Of a stretch of 64,000 nt of DNA, positions 1-8,236 are shown piece by piece; position 1 is the first letter of the stretch, and each line of letters begins with the position of its first letter. This stretch comes from Methylopumilus sp009926035 (GTDB taxonomy: Bacteria > Pseudomonadota > Gammaproteobacteria > Burkholderiales > Methylophilaceae). The position numbers and the translations under genes were made by a program. The notes below the pieces were generated by a model, which was given only the letters and a program-made list of their open reading frames with translations, ran no database searches and had not been told where the DNA came from. The stretch spans positions 17,187 to 81,186 of the forward strand of contig JBEANL010000006.1 of assembly GCA_041165405.1 (NCBI GenBank), in the 5' to 3' direction.

Positions 1-480
1 TTCTTGTGTAGCATAAAGTTTTATTTTTGTATTTTCGAAATTGACCTTCACTTCTTGTAACGCTTTATCTGATACGTTTTTATTATCATCATTAAGCAAT
101 TTAAACCTCTCGTAATTCTTTTTATCTCTATCGAATTCATTTGTTAAAAGGCTTATCTGATTTTTAATTTCATTAAATCGGTTCTTTTGTTCAATTAGCA
201 AGTCAATATTAAGAACTGTTGCATAATTTGTGAGATTTTTTTTATAAATGGATGTTTGAACAGGGAGTGTTTTGATTCCACTATTTGACTGTATTTCAGA
301 GCTGAGAGTTATAAAATTAATTCCATTAACTGACCTTAATAAAGGCTGAGAAATGCTTGAAGTATCTTTGTCTAATTTGGCATTATTAAATTCATCTCGG
401 CCAAAATACGTTAATAACCATAATAGAATTAAGATTAGTAATACTTGGACTACAAGGAGTGCATTTAATTTATTTTTCAT
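1..480 (-). CDS. Periplasmic adaptor-like efflux protein, N-terminal fragment (runs off the left edge)
   Basis: Open frame of 160 codons from an ATG at 480 with no stop before the window edge. The translation starts with a short basic end and one hydrophobic segment (about residues 8-24), then a periplasmic stretch and a long charged helical region rich in K, E, N and Q (about 108-160), as in the hairpin of membrane-fusion (HlyD/RND-type) adaptors. Its start overlaps the stop of the TolC-like gene upstream by 11 bases, so the two are probably translationally coupled parts of one export system. The diagnostic lipoyl and beta-barrel domains are outside or not clearly recognisable, so the family call rests on context and topology. 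The substrate is unknown. Confidence 0.55.
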   Translation of the reverse strand, partial: MKNKLNALLVVQVLLILILLWLLTYFGRDEFNNAKLDKDTSSISQPLLRSVNGINFITLSSEIQSNSGIKTLPVQTSIYKKNLTNYATVLNIDLLIEQKNRFNEIKNQISLLTNEFDRDKKNYERFKLLNDDNKNVSDKALQEVKVNFENTKIKLYATQE

Positions 481-1897
481 TATTTTTAGAAATACTTAAG
501 GGCTCTTGTAAGAGGGATTCAAAATCAAAGCCTATTTTTAACAATCCAATTTTATTTGTATAAAATCTTCGTTTATATTGCATTGTTATTAATTTTTGTT
601 GTGTTAGCTCTATTCGGTCTATTTCGCCTTGTCGAAATTTGCTTTCGATTGAGCTTTCCAATGCATTTGCAGCGGCTAGATCTCCATTATCTTTTCTTAC
701 CAAATTTTTAGCAATAGTATAATTATCCCTTAACCTTGCTATTTCATTAACAATTGAAGTCTGAATTTTTTCTACTTGTAAACTTTCAATATCCCTGAGA
801 TTTTTTGCCTCTTCAACCAAATATTTATTTTTTTCTATTGTTGGAATTATGGAAGTTATCCCAAGAAGCCATTTACTAGATCCATAATCAAAAATGTAAG
901 CTGGCGAAAACCTAATATCAGGGTATTGATTTGCAATATTTAATTTTAATTGTGATTCAGAAACTGCATACTTTGCCAAAGCAATTCTTAAATCAATTCG
1001 ATTAAATAATCCAAGGTTGATAATGTCTCGTTGCTTTGTTTCGTCATCAAGTATTTTATTAAAATTTTTTATTTCTTCATCAAGATTAATTGATGCTAGT
1101 CTCATTGTGTTAAATTTTTCAGGTGAAAGTCCAATAATTGCAGCTAATTTTGACTTTGTTTCATTGAATTGATATTGCTCCTCATTTAATTTTTGTATAT
1201 TTTTATTAAGCTCAATCTGATTAAAATTACTATCTATGGATGCAGTTAGGCCTTGAGCTTTTCTTTTTCTGACCATATTTAAAATTTCATTCTGTAATTT
1301 AATTTCATTCCTTAAAATTTGAAGATTTAAGAGGTGTTGCTGATAGCGAATAAAATTTAAAGTAAGATCTGTTTTAATATCCCAAGCAAGTTTTCTAAGC
1401 TCCAATCTCTTAACCAAGGATTGATTTTTTGCTTTTTCCTCTCGGATCTTGGCTTTGTCTGCTGTTTCAAATAATGTAGTTAAGCTTAAACCGATCGCAT
1501 TTCTAGAATTTTCCGCCGTGCCTGTAGTTTGTCTCCCTGTTTCAAAGCCGAATGAAGATGGGGCTTTAATTGGGGCGATAACCTCTTGAATCTTTGCTAT
1601 ATCCCATTCTTTTTTGGCAATTTCGATTTTGGGGTTAAAAAAGAGTGCGCATAGCATAAGCTCCTTTAGCCCCCATTCTTTTATGGGTAGCTGATCATCA
1701 TTTAAACCTTGATTATTCAGAAAAGCCCTAAATGAAGCGGATTCTGGATCTTTCACGTTAATCTTATCTATGATTTTTTCATTTATCAGAGGCTTGGTTT
1801 CGTAGCTTTTAAAACTGCAGTTTGTGAGAAAAAGCACTATGAAACTAGCTAAAAAGAATGAGCTGAAAAAGTGTAATTTAGATACTTTGATTTTCAA
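470..1897 (-). CDS. TolC-family outer-membrane efflux lipoprotein
   Basis: A 475-residue protein with an N-terminal signal ending in a lipobox (LTNC, Cys27), so it is predicted to be lipid-anchored like the OprM/NodT branch of outer-membrane factors. The remainder is mostly long amphipathic helices in two repeats (about 80-260 and 290-460), the arrangement of the TolC alpha-barrel, with segments such as LGLFNRIDLRIALAKYAVS typical of the family. It would form the outer-membrane exit duct for the adaptor encoded immediately downstream with an 11-base overlap. The inner-membrane pump is not in the window, so drug, metal or other substrate cannot be assigned. Confidence 0.8.
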   Translation of the reverse strand: MKIKVSKLHFFSSFFLASFIVLFLTNCSFKSYETKPLINEKIIDKINVKDPESASFRAFLNNQGLNDDQLPIKEWGLKELMLCALFFNPKIEIAKKEWDIAKIQEVIAPIKAPSSFGFETGRQTTGTAENSRNAIGLSLTTLFETADKAKIREEKAKNQSLVKRLELRKLAWDIKTDLTLNFIRYQQHLLNLQILRNEIKLQNEILNMVRKRKAQGLTASIDSNFNQIELNKNIQKLNEEQYQFNETKSKLAAIIGLSPEKFNTMRLASINLDEEIKNFNKILDDETKQRDIINLGLFNRIDLRIALAKYAVSESQLKLNIANQYPDIRFSPAYIFDYGSSKWLLGITSIIPTIEKNKYLVEEAKNLRDIESLQVEKIQTSIVNEIARLRDNYTIAKNLVRKDNGDLAAANALESSIESKFRQGEIDRIELTQQKLITMQYKRRFYTNKIGLLKIGFDFESLLQEPLSISKNNEK

Positions 1898-2061
1898 TTT
1901 ATGTCTTAAAGTCAGGTTTAAACAATTTCAAAGAAGTTACGACATCTTAAATCAAAATATCACTGTATTTCATTGATTCATTGAATTATTCCTTTTCGAT
2001 AAAGACTAAGTTGTTATAAAATAGAGCTAAATTTTTGTTATATATAACTTTTTTAATCATC

Positions 2062-2146
2062 GCGAGAGTGGCGGAATTGGTAGACGCACTGGATTTAGGT
2101 TCCAGCGCCGCAAGGCGTGAGAGTTCGAGTCTCTCCTTTCGCACCA
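2062..2146 (+). tRNA. tRNA-Leu (anticodon UAG)
   Basis: An 85-nt cloverleaf with a 7-bp acceptor stem (GCGAGAG/CTTTCGC), D-arm GGCGGAATTGGTAGACGC, anticodon loop TTTAGGT giving UAG, the long variable arm expected of a class II tRNA, T-loop GTTCGAGTC and an encoded CCA. It lies 28 bases upstream of tig on the same strand, so it may share a transcript with it. Confidence 0.97.
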
Positions 2147-2174
2147 TCGATTCAAATTTTAGGGAAATTTAAGT

Positions 2175-3488
2175 ATGGCTACAGCAGTGGAAACATTAAG
2201 TAACTTGGAGAGACGTATCACGGTTAAAGTGCCGGTTGAACCTCTTCAGAAAGAGATGTCTAGTCGTTTTCAGCGTTTAACTCGAACAGCAAAAGTTCCT
2301 GGTTTTAGACCTGGCAAAGCACCTCTAAAAATGATTGAACAGCAATATGGGTCCCAAGTGAAAGAAGAAGTATTTGCTGAGGCGATTGAAACTTCTTTTG
2401 GTCAAGCTATTCAGGAGAATAAATTACGTGTTGCTGGTATGCCGAATATCCAACATAAGCCGCTTAATCAAGTTCACGATGATTTTGAATATACTGCAAC
2501 ATTTGAAATTTTCCCTGAAGTGACATTGGCTGATTTTAAAACTTCAACTATTGAAAAGCCAGAAGCTCAAATCACCGATAAAGACGTTAATAAAACAATT
2601 GATGTCTTACTCAAGCAAAGAGCACAATTTATTGAAACGAAAGAAGCCGCTGCTAAGGGCGATCGACTTACTTTAACACTTACCTCTTTCATTAATGACA
2701 AGCAAGTTGAAACTACAGGCGACAAGCCTATTCAAATTATCCTAGGCGATGATTCTCGTTTTGCTATTTTTGATGATCATCTTGTTGGCGGTAAAGAAGG
2801 TGAATCCAAAACATTTGAAGTTAACTACCCAGAAACACATAATCCTAAAGAGTTAGCAGGAAAAAAAGTTCAATACAATGTAAATTTTATTTTAGTTGCC
2901 AAGCCTAAACTTCCAGAAGTGAATGCTCAATTTGCTCAATCCCTGGGCGTAGTAGACGGTAGTATCGATAAAATGCGAGAGGAAATTAAACAAAGTTTAG
3001 AGCAAGAGCTAGATAAGAGAATAAAAATAAAATTAAAAGAACAGGTTTTTACTCAGCTGATAGATGGCTGTAAGGCCGATCTTCCCAAGGCGCTGATTAA
3101 TGTTGAAATTAACCGAATGGCTCAATCAACCTATGCAAATTTAAAACAACGTGGAGCCGACTTAAAGCAATTCAAATTAGAACCTTCAATGTTTGAAGAG
3201 CAAGCTAAAAAAACATGCAAGCTTAGATTAATATTAGCTGAGATTGTTGATAAAAATAATCTGAGAGCAACTCCGGATCAAATTAAGGCTATGGTGAACG
3301 AATTTGCACTTAATTTCGATGATACGGATGAGGCGGTTAAATGGTTTTACGCAGAGCCGTCTAGACTTGAAGAGCCAACAGCTCTTGCAACAGAAACTAA
3401 TGTGGTTGATTGGTTTATGAAGCAATGTAAAGTAGAAAATAAAAAAACAACATTTGATGAACTTATGACTGGACAAGCTAAAACCTAA
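2175..3488 (+). CDS. tig: Trigger factor, ribosome-associated chaperone
   Basis: At 437 residues it has the normal length. It binds the ribosome exit tunnel and shields nascent chains. The N-terminal ribosome-docking domain carries the signature loop GFRPGKAP (residues 43-50), equivalent to the GFRK loop that contacts protein L23. A FKBP-like prolyl isomerase domain follows at about 155-245 and a helical chaperone domain fills the rest. The gene begins 28 bases after tRNA-Leu and ends two bases before clpP, giving the conserved order tig-clpP-clpX-lon. All are involved in protein folding or turnover and are probably co-transcribed up to clpX. Confidence 0.97.
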   Translation: MATAVETLSNLERRITVKVPVEPLQKEMSSRFQRLTRTAKVPGFRPGKAPLKMIEQQYGSQVKEEVFAEAIETSFGQAIQENKLRVAGMPNIQHKPLNQVHDDFEYTATFEIFPEVTLADFKTSTIEKPEAQITDKDVNKTIDVLLKQRAQFIETKEAAAKGDRLTLTLTSFINDKQVETTGDKPIQIILGDDSRFAIFDDHLVGGKEGESKTFEVNYPETHNPKELAGKKVQYNVNFILVAKPKLPEVNAQFAQSLGVVDGSIDKMREEIKQSLEQELDKRIKIKLKEQVFTQLIDGCKADLPKALINVEINRMAQSTYANLKQRGADLKQFKLEPSMFEEQAKKTCKLRLILAEIVDKNNLRATPDQIKAMVNEFALNFDDTDEAVKWFYAEPSRLEEPTALATETNVVDWFMKQCKVENKKTTFDELMTGQAKT

Positions 3489-3490
3489 TT

Positions 3491-4108
3491 ATGGCTTACA
3501 CACCACCAAATAATTTAGGCTATGTGCCAATGGTTATTGAGCAAAGCGGGCGAGGCGAGCGCGCTTATGATATATATTCTCGACTTTTAAAAGAGCGCGT
3601 AATCTTCTTAGTTGGCCCTGTAGACGATATGACAGCAAATGTTATTGTTGCTCAATTACTTTTCCTAGAAGCTGACAATCCTGACAAGGATATTTCTCTG
3701 TATATTAATTCTCCGGGTGGGTCAGTAACAGCGGGAATGGCTATCTATGACACAATGCAATTTATCAAGCCCGATGTGAGTACTTTATGTATCGGACAAG
3801 CGGCTAGCATGGGCGCATTATTGCTTGCAGCTGGAGAAAAAGGAAAGCGTTTTTGTTTGCCTAACTCTCGAGTAATGATTCATCAGCCTCTGGGTGGATT
3901 TCAAGGACAAGCATCTGATATAGAAATTCATGCAAAAGAAATTTTATTTTTAAAGGAAAAACTAAATCAGATTTTAGCAAATCACACTGGCCAAACACTT
4001 AACAAAATTGCAGCAGATACTGATAGAGACAACTTTTTGAGTGCTGAGCAATCTGTTGAGTATGGCATGGTCGATCAAGTTATTTCAAAGAGATCACAAG
4101 TAGTTTAA
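3491..4108 (+). CDS. clpP: ATP-dependent Clp protease proteolytic subunit
   Basis: A 205-residue serine peptidase that forms the tetradecameric degradation chamber used with ClpX. The catalytic triad is visible as Ser106 in GQAASMGA, His131 in MIHQPLGG and Asp180 in DTDRDNF. The helix following YINSPGGSVTAGMAIYDTM and the axial N-terminal region are standard. There is no sign of a long propeptide. The start lies two bases after the tig stop, so translation is probably coupled, and clpX follows after seven bases. Confidence 0.98.
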   Translation: MAYTPPNNLGYVPMVIEQSGRGERAYDIYSRLLKERVIFLVGPVDDMTANVIVAQLLFLEADNPDKDISLYINSPGGSVTAGMAIYDTMQFIKPDVSTLCIGQAASMGALLLAAGEKGKRFCLPNSRVMIHQPLGGFQGQASDIEIHAKEILFLKEKLNQILANHTGQTLNKIAADTDRDNFLSAEQSVEYGMVDQVISKRSQVV

Positions 4109-4115
4109 AGCTACT

Positions 4116-5396
4116 ATGGCAACTAAAAGCGATAACGAAAAATTACTTTACTGCTCATTCTGTGGCAAAAGTCAGCATGAAGTAAAAAAACTAATTGCAG
4201 GTCCTTCGGTATTTATCTGCGACGAGTGTGTTGATTTATGTAATGACATTATTAAAGAAGAAGTCAAAGGCGCTTCAAAAGGAGTTAAAGATCATGATCA
4301 ACTTCCTTCCCCTAAAGAAATTTGCGACCAACTCGATGAGCATGTTATTGGTCAAACAAGTGCTAAGAAAAGTTTGGCTGTTGCTGTTTATAATCATTAC
4401 AAAAGACTTAGGGATAGCAATTCTGAATTAGATATTGAACATAAAGATGTTGAAATTTCAAAAAGTAATATTCTGCTTATTGGACCTACGGGTTCTGGAA
4501 AAACCCTTCTAGCACAAACACTTGCAAAATTACTTGATGTTCCCTTTGTGATGGCGGATGCCACAACACTTACTGAAGCCGGTTATGTTGGTGAAGATGT
4601 TGAAAACATTATGCAAAAATTACTGCAAAAATGTGATTATGATATTGAGAAAGCTCAAAGAGGCATTGTATACATTGATGAAGTTGATAAAATTTCAAGA
4701 AAATCTGAAAACCCCTCAATTACAAGAGATGTCTCAGGTGAAGGTGTTCAGCAAGCACTTTTAAAACTTATTGAGGGTACTGTGGCCTCAATTCCTCCCC
4801 AGGGTGGACGCAAACATCCAAATCAAGAATTTGTTCAGCTCGATACAACAAATATTTTATTTATTTGTGGTGGTGCTTTTGATGGTCTCGAGAAAATTAT
4901 TAAGCAAAGATCTGAAAAAGGTGGAATTGGTTTTGGAGCTCAAGTAAATAGTAAGGCAGATGCTAAAGTCATTGGTGATGTTATTAAAGATGTTGAGCCA
5001 GAAGATTTGATTAAATTTGGCTTAATACCTGAATTCATAGGAAGACTTCCTGTTGTCGCAACACTGGAATCTTTAAGTGAGGATGCTTTGGTTCAAATAC
5101 TCACCGAACCGAAAAATGCTCTTACTAAACAATATATTAAACTTTTTGCTATGGAACATGTGTCTCTAGAATTCAGACCTTCGGCTTTAAGACTGATTGC
5201 GAAAAAAGCACTTGAGAGAAAGACGGGTGCTCGAGGTCTTCGTTCAATTATGGAACATATCCTATTAGATACAATGTACGAATTGCCATCTATTAAGAAT
5301 CTTGAGAAAGTGGTCATTGATGACGGCGTGATTGAACAATCAAATAAACCTATACTTTTATTGTCAGAAAAGAAACAGGTTTCAGGAAAAAAATAA
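4116..5396 (+). CDS. clpX: Clp protease ATPase subunit ClpX (unfoldase)
   Basis: A 426-residue AAA+ unfoldase that recognises tagged substrates and feeds them to ClpP. The N-terminal zinc-binding domain has Cys13, Cys16, Cys35 and Cys38. Walker A is GPTGSGKT at 123-130, Walker B is in VYIDEVDK, and the RKH pore loop (GGRKHP) and the ClpP-docking IGF loop (GGIGFG) are present. The C-terminal D2 small domain ends in a short lysine-rich tail. It follows clpP by seven bases. Lon downstream has its own promoter, so the operon may end here although no strong terminator is visible. Confidence 0.98.
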   Translation: MATKSDNEKLLYCSFCGKSQHEVKKLIAGPSVFICDECVDLCNDIIKEEVKGASKGVKDHDQLPSPKEICDQLDEHVIGQTSAKKSLAVAVYNHYKRLRDSNSELDIEHKDVEISKSNILLIGPTGSGKTLLAQTLAKLLDVPFVMADATTLTEAGYVGEDVENIMQKLLQKCDYDIEKAQRGIVYIDEVDKISRKSENPSITRDVSGEGVQQALLKLIEGTVASIPPQGGRKHPNQEFVQLDTTNILFICGGAFDGLEKIIKQRSEKGGIGFGAQVNSKADAKVIGDVIKDVEPEDLIKFGLIPEFIGRLPVVATLESLSEDALVQILTEPKNALTKQYIKLFAMEHVSLEFRPSALRLIAKKALERKTGARGLRSIMEHILLDTMYELPSIKNLEKVVIDDGVIEQSNKPILLLSEKKQVSGKK

Positions 5397-5419
5397 GTTC
5401 CTACCTAGGTCAGTAAAGC

Positions 5420-5447
5420 CTTGAAATATTATAAACTGACCCAATAT
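5420..5447 (+). promoter_or_regulatory. Sigma-32 (heat-shock) type promoter of lon
   Basis: CTTGAAA at 5420-5426, a 13-base spacer, then CCCAATAT at 5440-5447. This matches the sigma-32 consensus CTTGAAA-N(11-15)-CCCCATNT exactly at the -35 and with one mismatch at the -10. The predicted start of transcription is near 5454, giving a leader of about 28 bases before lon. A 7-bp inverted repeat (GGTCAGT at 5408-5414 and ACTGACC at 5435-5441) overlaps it. Confidence 0.75.
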
Positions 5448-5481
5448 TTTAGAAAATAATTATTGCTCATGAAAGCACCTA

Positions 5482-7899
5482 ATGGCTCAAGAAATTAAAA
5501 TTACAGGTTCCCAGCATGATTTCATGCCTCTTCTTCCTTTGAGAGATGTTGTTGTTTATCCTCATCTTGTGATTCCTCTTTTTGTAGGCCGAGCAAAATC
5601 TGTAAAAGCATTGGAAATTGCTTCTGACAAAGATAAAAAAATAATTTTAGTCGCACAAAAGTCTGCAAGTAAAGATGAGCCTGATGCAAAAGACCTTTAT
5701 GAATATGGGACTGTCGCATCTATCCTTCAAATGCTGAAATTACCTGATGGTACCGTTAAAGTTTTAGTTGAAGGTCTAAGCCGCGCAAAAATTAAAGAAG
5801 TAATTGATCAGGAAGCTTGTTTTGTTGCTCGTTTCGATGAAATTAATATTCTCGAACCTAAAGACAAAGAGTCTTTAGCATTAATGAGAACAGTATTCTC
5901 GCAGTTTGATCAATATGTTAAATTAAATAAAAAAATCCCCCCCGAAATTTTAACGTCCCTGGCCGCTATTACAGACCCTGGCAGATTAGCAGATATGATT
6001 GCAGCGCATCTAACTCTAAAACTAGAAGAAAAACAAACGATTTTAGAAACATTAAAAATTAAAAATCGTTTGGATCATCTATTAAAGATTATGGAATCTG
6101 AAATTGATATTCTTCAGGTAGAAAAAAGAATTCGTGGTCGTGTTAAGCGACAGATGGAAAAAAGTCAAAGAGAGTATTACCTCAACGAACAAGTTAAAGC
6201 TATCCAGAAAGAACTGGGTGAACAGGATGAGGGCGCCGATTTAGATGAACTTGAAAAACGAATTCAAGAAGCAGGTATGTCAAAAGAGGCTCTTAATAAA
6301 GCTACATCTGAGTTTAAAAAATTAAAAATGATGTCGCCTATGTCCGCAGAAGCTTCGGTAGTTAGAAATTACATTGATACATTGATTGATTTGCCGTGGC
6401 AGAAAAAAACTAAAATTAGTCGTGAATTAGCCCTTGCGGAGAAGATTTTAGATGAAGACCATTATGGCCTTGAAAAAGTTAAGGAACGTATTATTGAGTA
6501 TTTGGCGGTTCAACAAAGAGTTGATAAATTAAAGGCACCTATTTTATGTTTGGTGGGGCCTCCAGGCGTAGGCAAAACTTCTTTAGGACAAAGTATTGCA
6601 AAAGCTGTTAACCGCAAATTTATTCGTATGGCACTTGGTGGGGTGCGAGATGAGTCTGAAATTCGTGGACATCGAAGAACTTATATTGGCTCTATGCCAG
6701 GTAAAGTTTTACAAAGTATGAGTAAAGTAGGAGTTACCAACCCATTATTTTTGCTAGATGAAGTTGATAAAATGGGCCAAGACTACCGAGGTGATCCAGC
6801 TTCAGCACTTTTAGAAGTTTTAGACCCTGAACAAAATCATACTTTTACAGATCATTATGTTGAAGTTGAATACGATTTATCTGATGTGATGTTTGTGGCG
6901 ACTGCCAACTCAATGAACATCCCCGAACCACTTTTGGATCGTATGGAGATTATTCGCTTATCAGGTTATACAGAGGCTGAAAAGCTTAATATAGCAATGC
7001 AGTATTTACTTCCTAAACAGCTCAAGATGCACGGGTTAAAAAAATCTGAAATAAGCATTACCTCCAAAGTAGTAAAAGAAATTATTCAATATTATTCTAG
7101 AGAAGCTGGCGTTAGAAAACTTGAGCAAGAAATCGCTAAAATTTGCAGAAAAGCTGTGAAAGAATTGCTTAGCAAAAAGTCACTTAAAAAAGTTATTGTG
7201 AATAGCAAAAATCTTGAATCTTATCTCGGGGTAAAAGTATTTGATATTGGCCTTGCCTCCAAAAAGAATCAAATAGGACAAGTTACAGGCCTGGCGTGGA
7301 CTCAAGTTGGGGGTGAATTATTGACGATTGAAGCTGTCGTTTTGCCAGGCAAAGGAAAAACAATCATTACAGGCAAATTAGGCGACGTCATGCAGGAGTC
7401 TATTCATGCCGCGATGAGTGTTGTAAGAAGCCGAGCTAAGAAATTAGGCATCGCTGAGAATTTCTATGAAAAAAACGATATTCATATCCACTTACCTGAA
7501 GGCGCTACCCCTAAAGACGGCCCAAGCGCTGGTATAGGCATTACCTCCGCGATTGTTTCTGCTTTAACTAATATTTCAGTCAGGGCTGATGTTGCTATGA
7601 CAGGAGAAATAACGTTAAGGGGTGAAGTTTTGCCGATTGGCGGGCTTAAAGAAAAGCTTCTTGCAGCTCATAGGGGCGGTATTAAAACCGTCCTGATTCC
7701 GGAGCAAAATGTAAAAGATTTGACTGAAATTTCTGATGAAGTTAAAAATGCCTTGGAAATTCATCCTGTTCGTTGGATTGATGAAGTTTTAGAGCTTACT
7801 TTAACTAAAATGCCCAAGAGTGCAGCTGCTAAGGACCAAAAATCTGTGCCTGTACCCCATAAAAAACTCCCTAATATTATAAAAAGTATCACACATTAG
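5482..7899 (+). CDS. lon: ATP-dependent Lon protease
   Basis: An 805-residue homohexameric AAA+ protease of the LonA type, degrading misfolded and regulatory proteins in the cytosol. It has the N-terminal LON substrate-binding domain (about 15-205), a coiled-coil linker (205-290), an AAA+ module with Walker A GPPGVGKT at 359-366 and Walker B FLLDEVDKM, and a C-terminal Ser-Lys protease domain with Ser682 in DGPSAG and Lys725 in GGLKEKLLAA. The last 25 residues form a loosely conserved basic tail. A heat-shock-type promoter lies just upstream. Unlike in E. coli, no hupB gene follows. Confidence 0.98.
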   Translation: MAQEIKITGSQHDFMPLLPLRDVVVYPHLVIPLFVGRAKSVKALEIASDKDKKIILVAQKSASKDEPDAKDLYEYGTVASILQMLKLPDGTVKVLVEGLSRAKIKEVIDQEACFVARFDEINILEPKDKESLALMRTVFSQFDQYVKLNKKIPPEILTSLAAITDPGRLADMIAAHLTLKLEEKQTILETLKIKNRLDHLLKIMESEIDILQVEKRIRGRVKRQMEKSQREYYLNEQVKAIQKELGEQDEGADLDELEKRIQEAGMSKEALNKATSEFKKLKMMSPMSAEASVVRNYIDTLIDLPWQKKTKISRELALAEKILDEDHYGLEKVKERIIEYLAVQQRVDKLKAPILCLVGPPGVGKTSLGQSIAKAVNRKFIRMALGGVRDESEIRGHRRTYIGSMPGKVLQSMSKVGVTNPLFLLDEVDKMGQDYRGDPASALLEVLDPEQNHTFTDHYVEVEYDLSDVMFVATANSMNIPEPLLDRMEIIRLSGYTEAEKLNIAMQYLLPKQLKMHGLKKSEISITSKVVKEIIQYYSREAGVRKLEQEIAKICRKAVKELLSKKSLKKVIVNSKNLESYLGVKVFDIGLASKKNQIGQVTGLAWTQVGGELLTIEAVVLPGKGKTIITGKLGDVMQESIHAAMSVVRSRAKKLGIAENFYEKNDIHIHLPEGATPKDGPSAGIGITSAIVSALTNISVRADVAMTGEITLRGEVLPIGGLKEKLLAAHRGGIKTVLIPEQNVKDLTEISDEVKNALEIHPVRWIDEVLELTLTKMPKSAAAKDQKSVPVPHKKLPNIIKSITH

Positions 7900-7961
7900 C
7901 GTAAACCTAGCGTTGGTAAGGACTATGTTGTAAAATAGCGGCCTTACTAATGAGTGTGCAT

Positions 7962-8037
7962 GGGTGCTTAGCTCAGTTGGTAGAGCGTCGCCCTTACAAG
8001 GCGAATGTCGGCGGTTCGACCCCGTCAGCACCCACCA
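7962..8037 (+). tRNA. tRNA-Val (anticodon UAC)
   Basis: A 76-nt cloverleaf with acceptor stem GGGTGCT/AGCACCC, D-arm TAGCTCAGTTGGTAGAGC, anticodon loop CTTACAA giving UAC, T-loop GTTCGACCC and an encoded CCA. It is followed 18 bases later by tRNA-Asp on the same strand, a pair usual between lon and ppiD in betaproteobacteria. Confidence 0.97.
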
Positions 8038-8055
8038 ATATTAGTAACAAGTTTT

Positions 8056-8132
8056 GGAGTGGTAGTTCAGTTGGTTAGAATACCGGCCTGTCACGCCGGG
8101 GGTCGCGGGTTCGAGTCCCGTCCACTCCGCCA
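8056..8132 (+). tRNA. tRNA-Asp (anticodon GUC)
   Basis: A 77-nt cloverleaf with acceptor stem GGAGTGG/CCACTCC, anticodon stem CCGGC/GCCGG with loop CTGTCAC giving GUC, T-loop GTTCGAGTC, discriminator G and an encoded CCA. A strong terminator begins eight bases downstream. Confidence 0.97.
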
Positions 8133-8140
8133 ACATTATT

Positions 8141-8170
8141 AAGGCGAATCCAAAGATTCGCCTTTTTATT
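8141..8170 (+). terminator. Rho-independent terminator after the tRNA-Val/tRNA-Asp pair
   Basis: A perfect 10-bp stem (AAGGCGAATC/GATTCGCCTT) with a CAAA loop, running directly into a T-rich tract. It should end the tRNA transcript and insulate ppiD. Confidence 0.9.
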
Positions 8171-8236
8171 CACTCAGTAAGAACTTTTTGATAGATTTTT
8201 TTATCAAACAGCTTAAATAATATTAGGATAAATTCA

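Noticed and set aside
1898..2061. A promoter for tRNA-Leu/tig in the 164-base gap
   Set aside because: TATAAA at 2015-2020 and TATATA near 2041 are possible -10 elements, but neither has a convincing -35 at the right distance, so I did not list one.
5408..5441. A terminator after clpX
   Set aside because: The GGTCAGT/ACTGACC repeat has a 20-base loop and no T-run, and it overlaps the lon promoter.
7801..8031. A 76-residue minus-strand frame
   Set aside because: It runs antisense through tRNA-Val and the end of lon.
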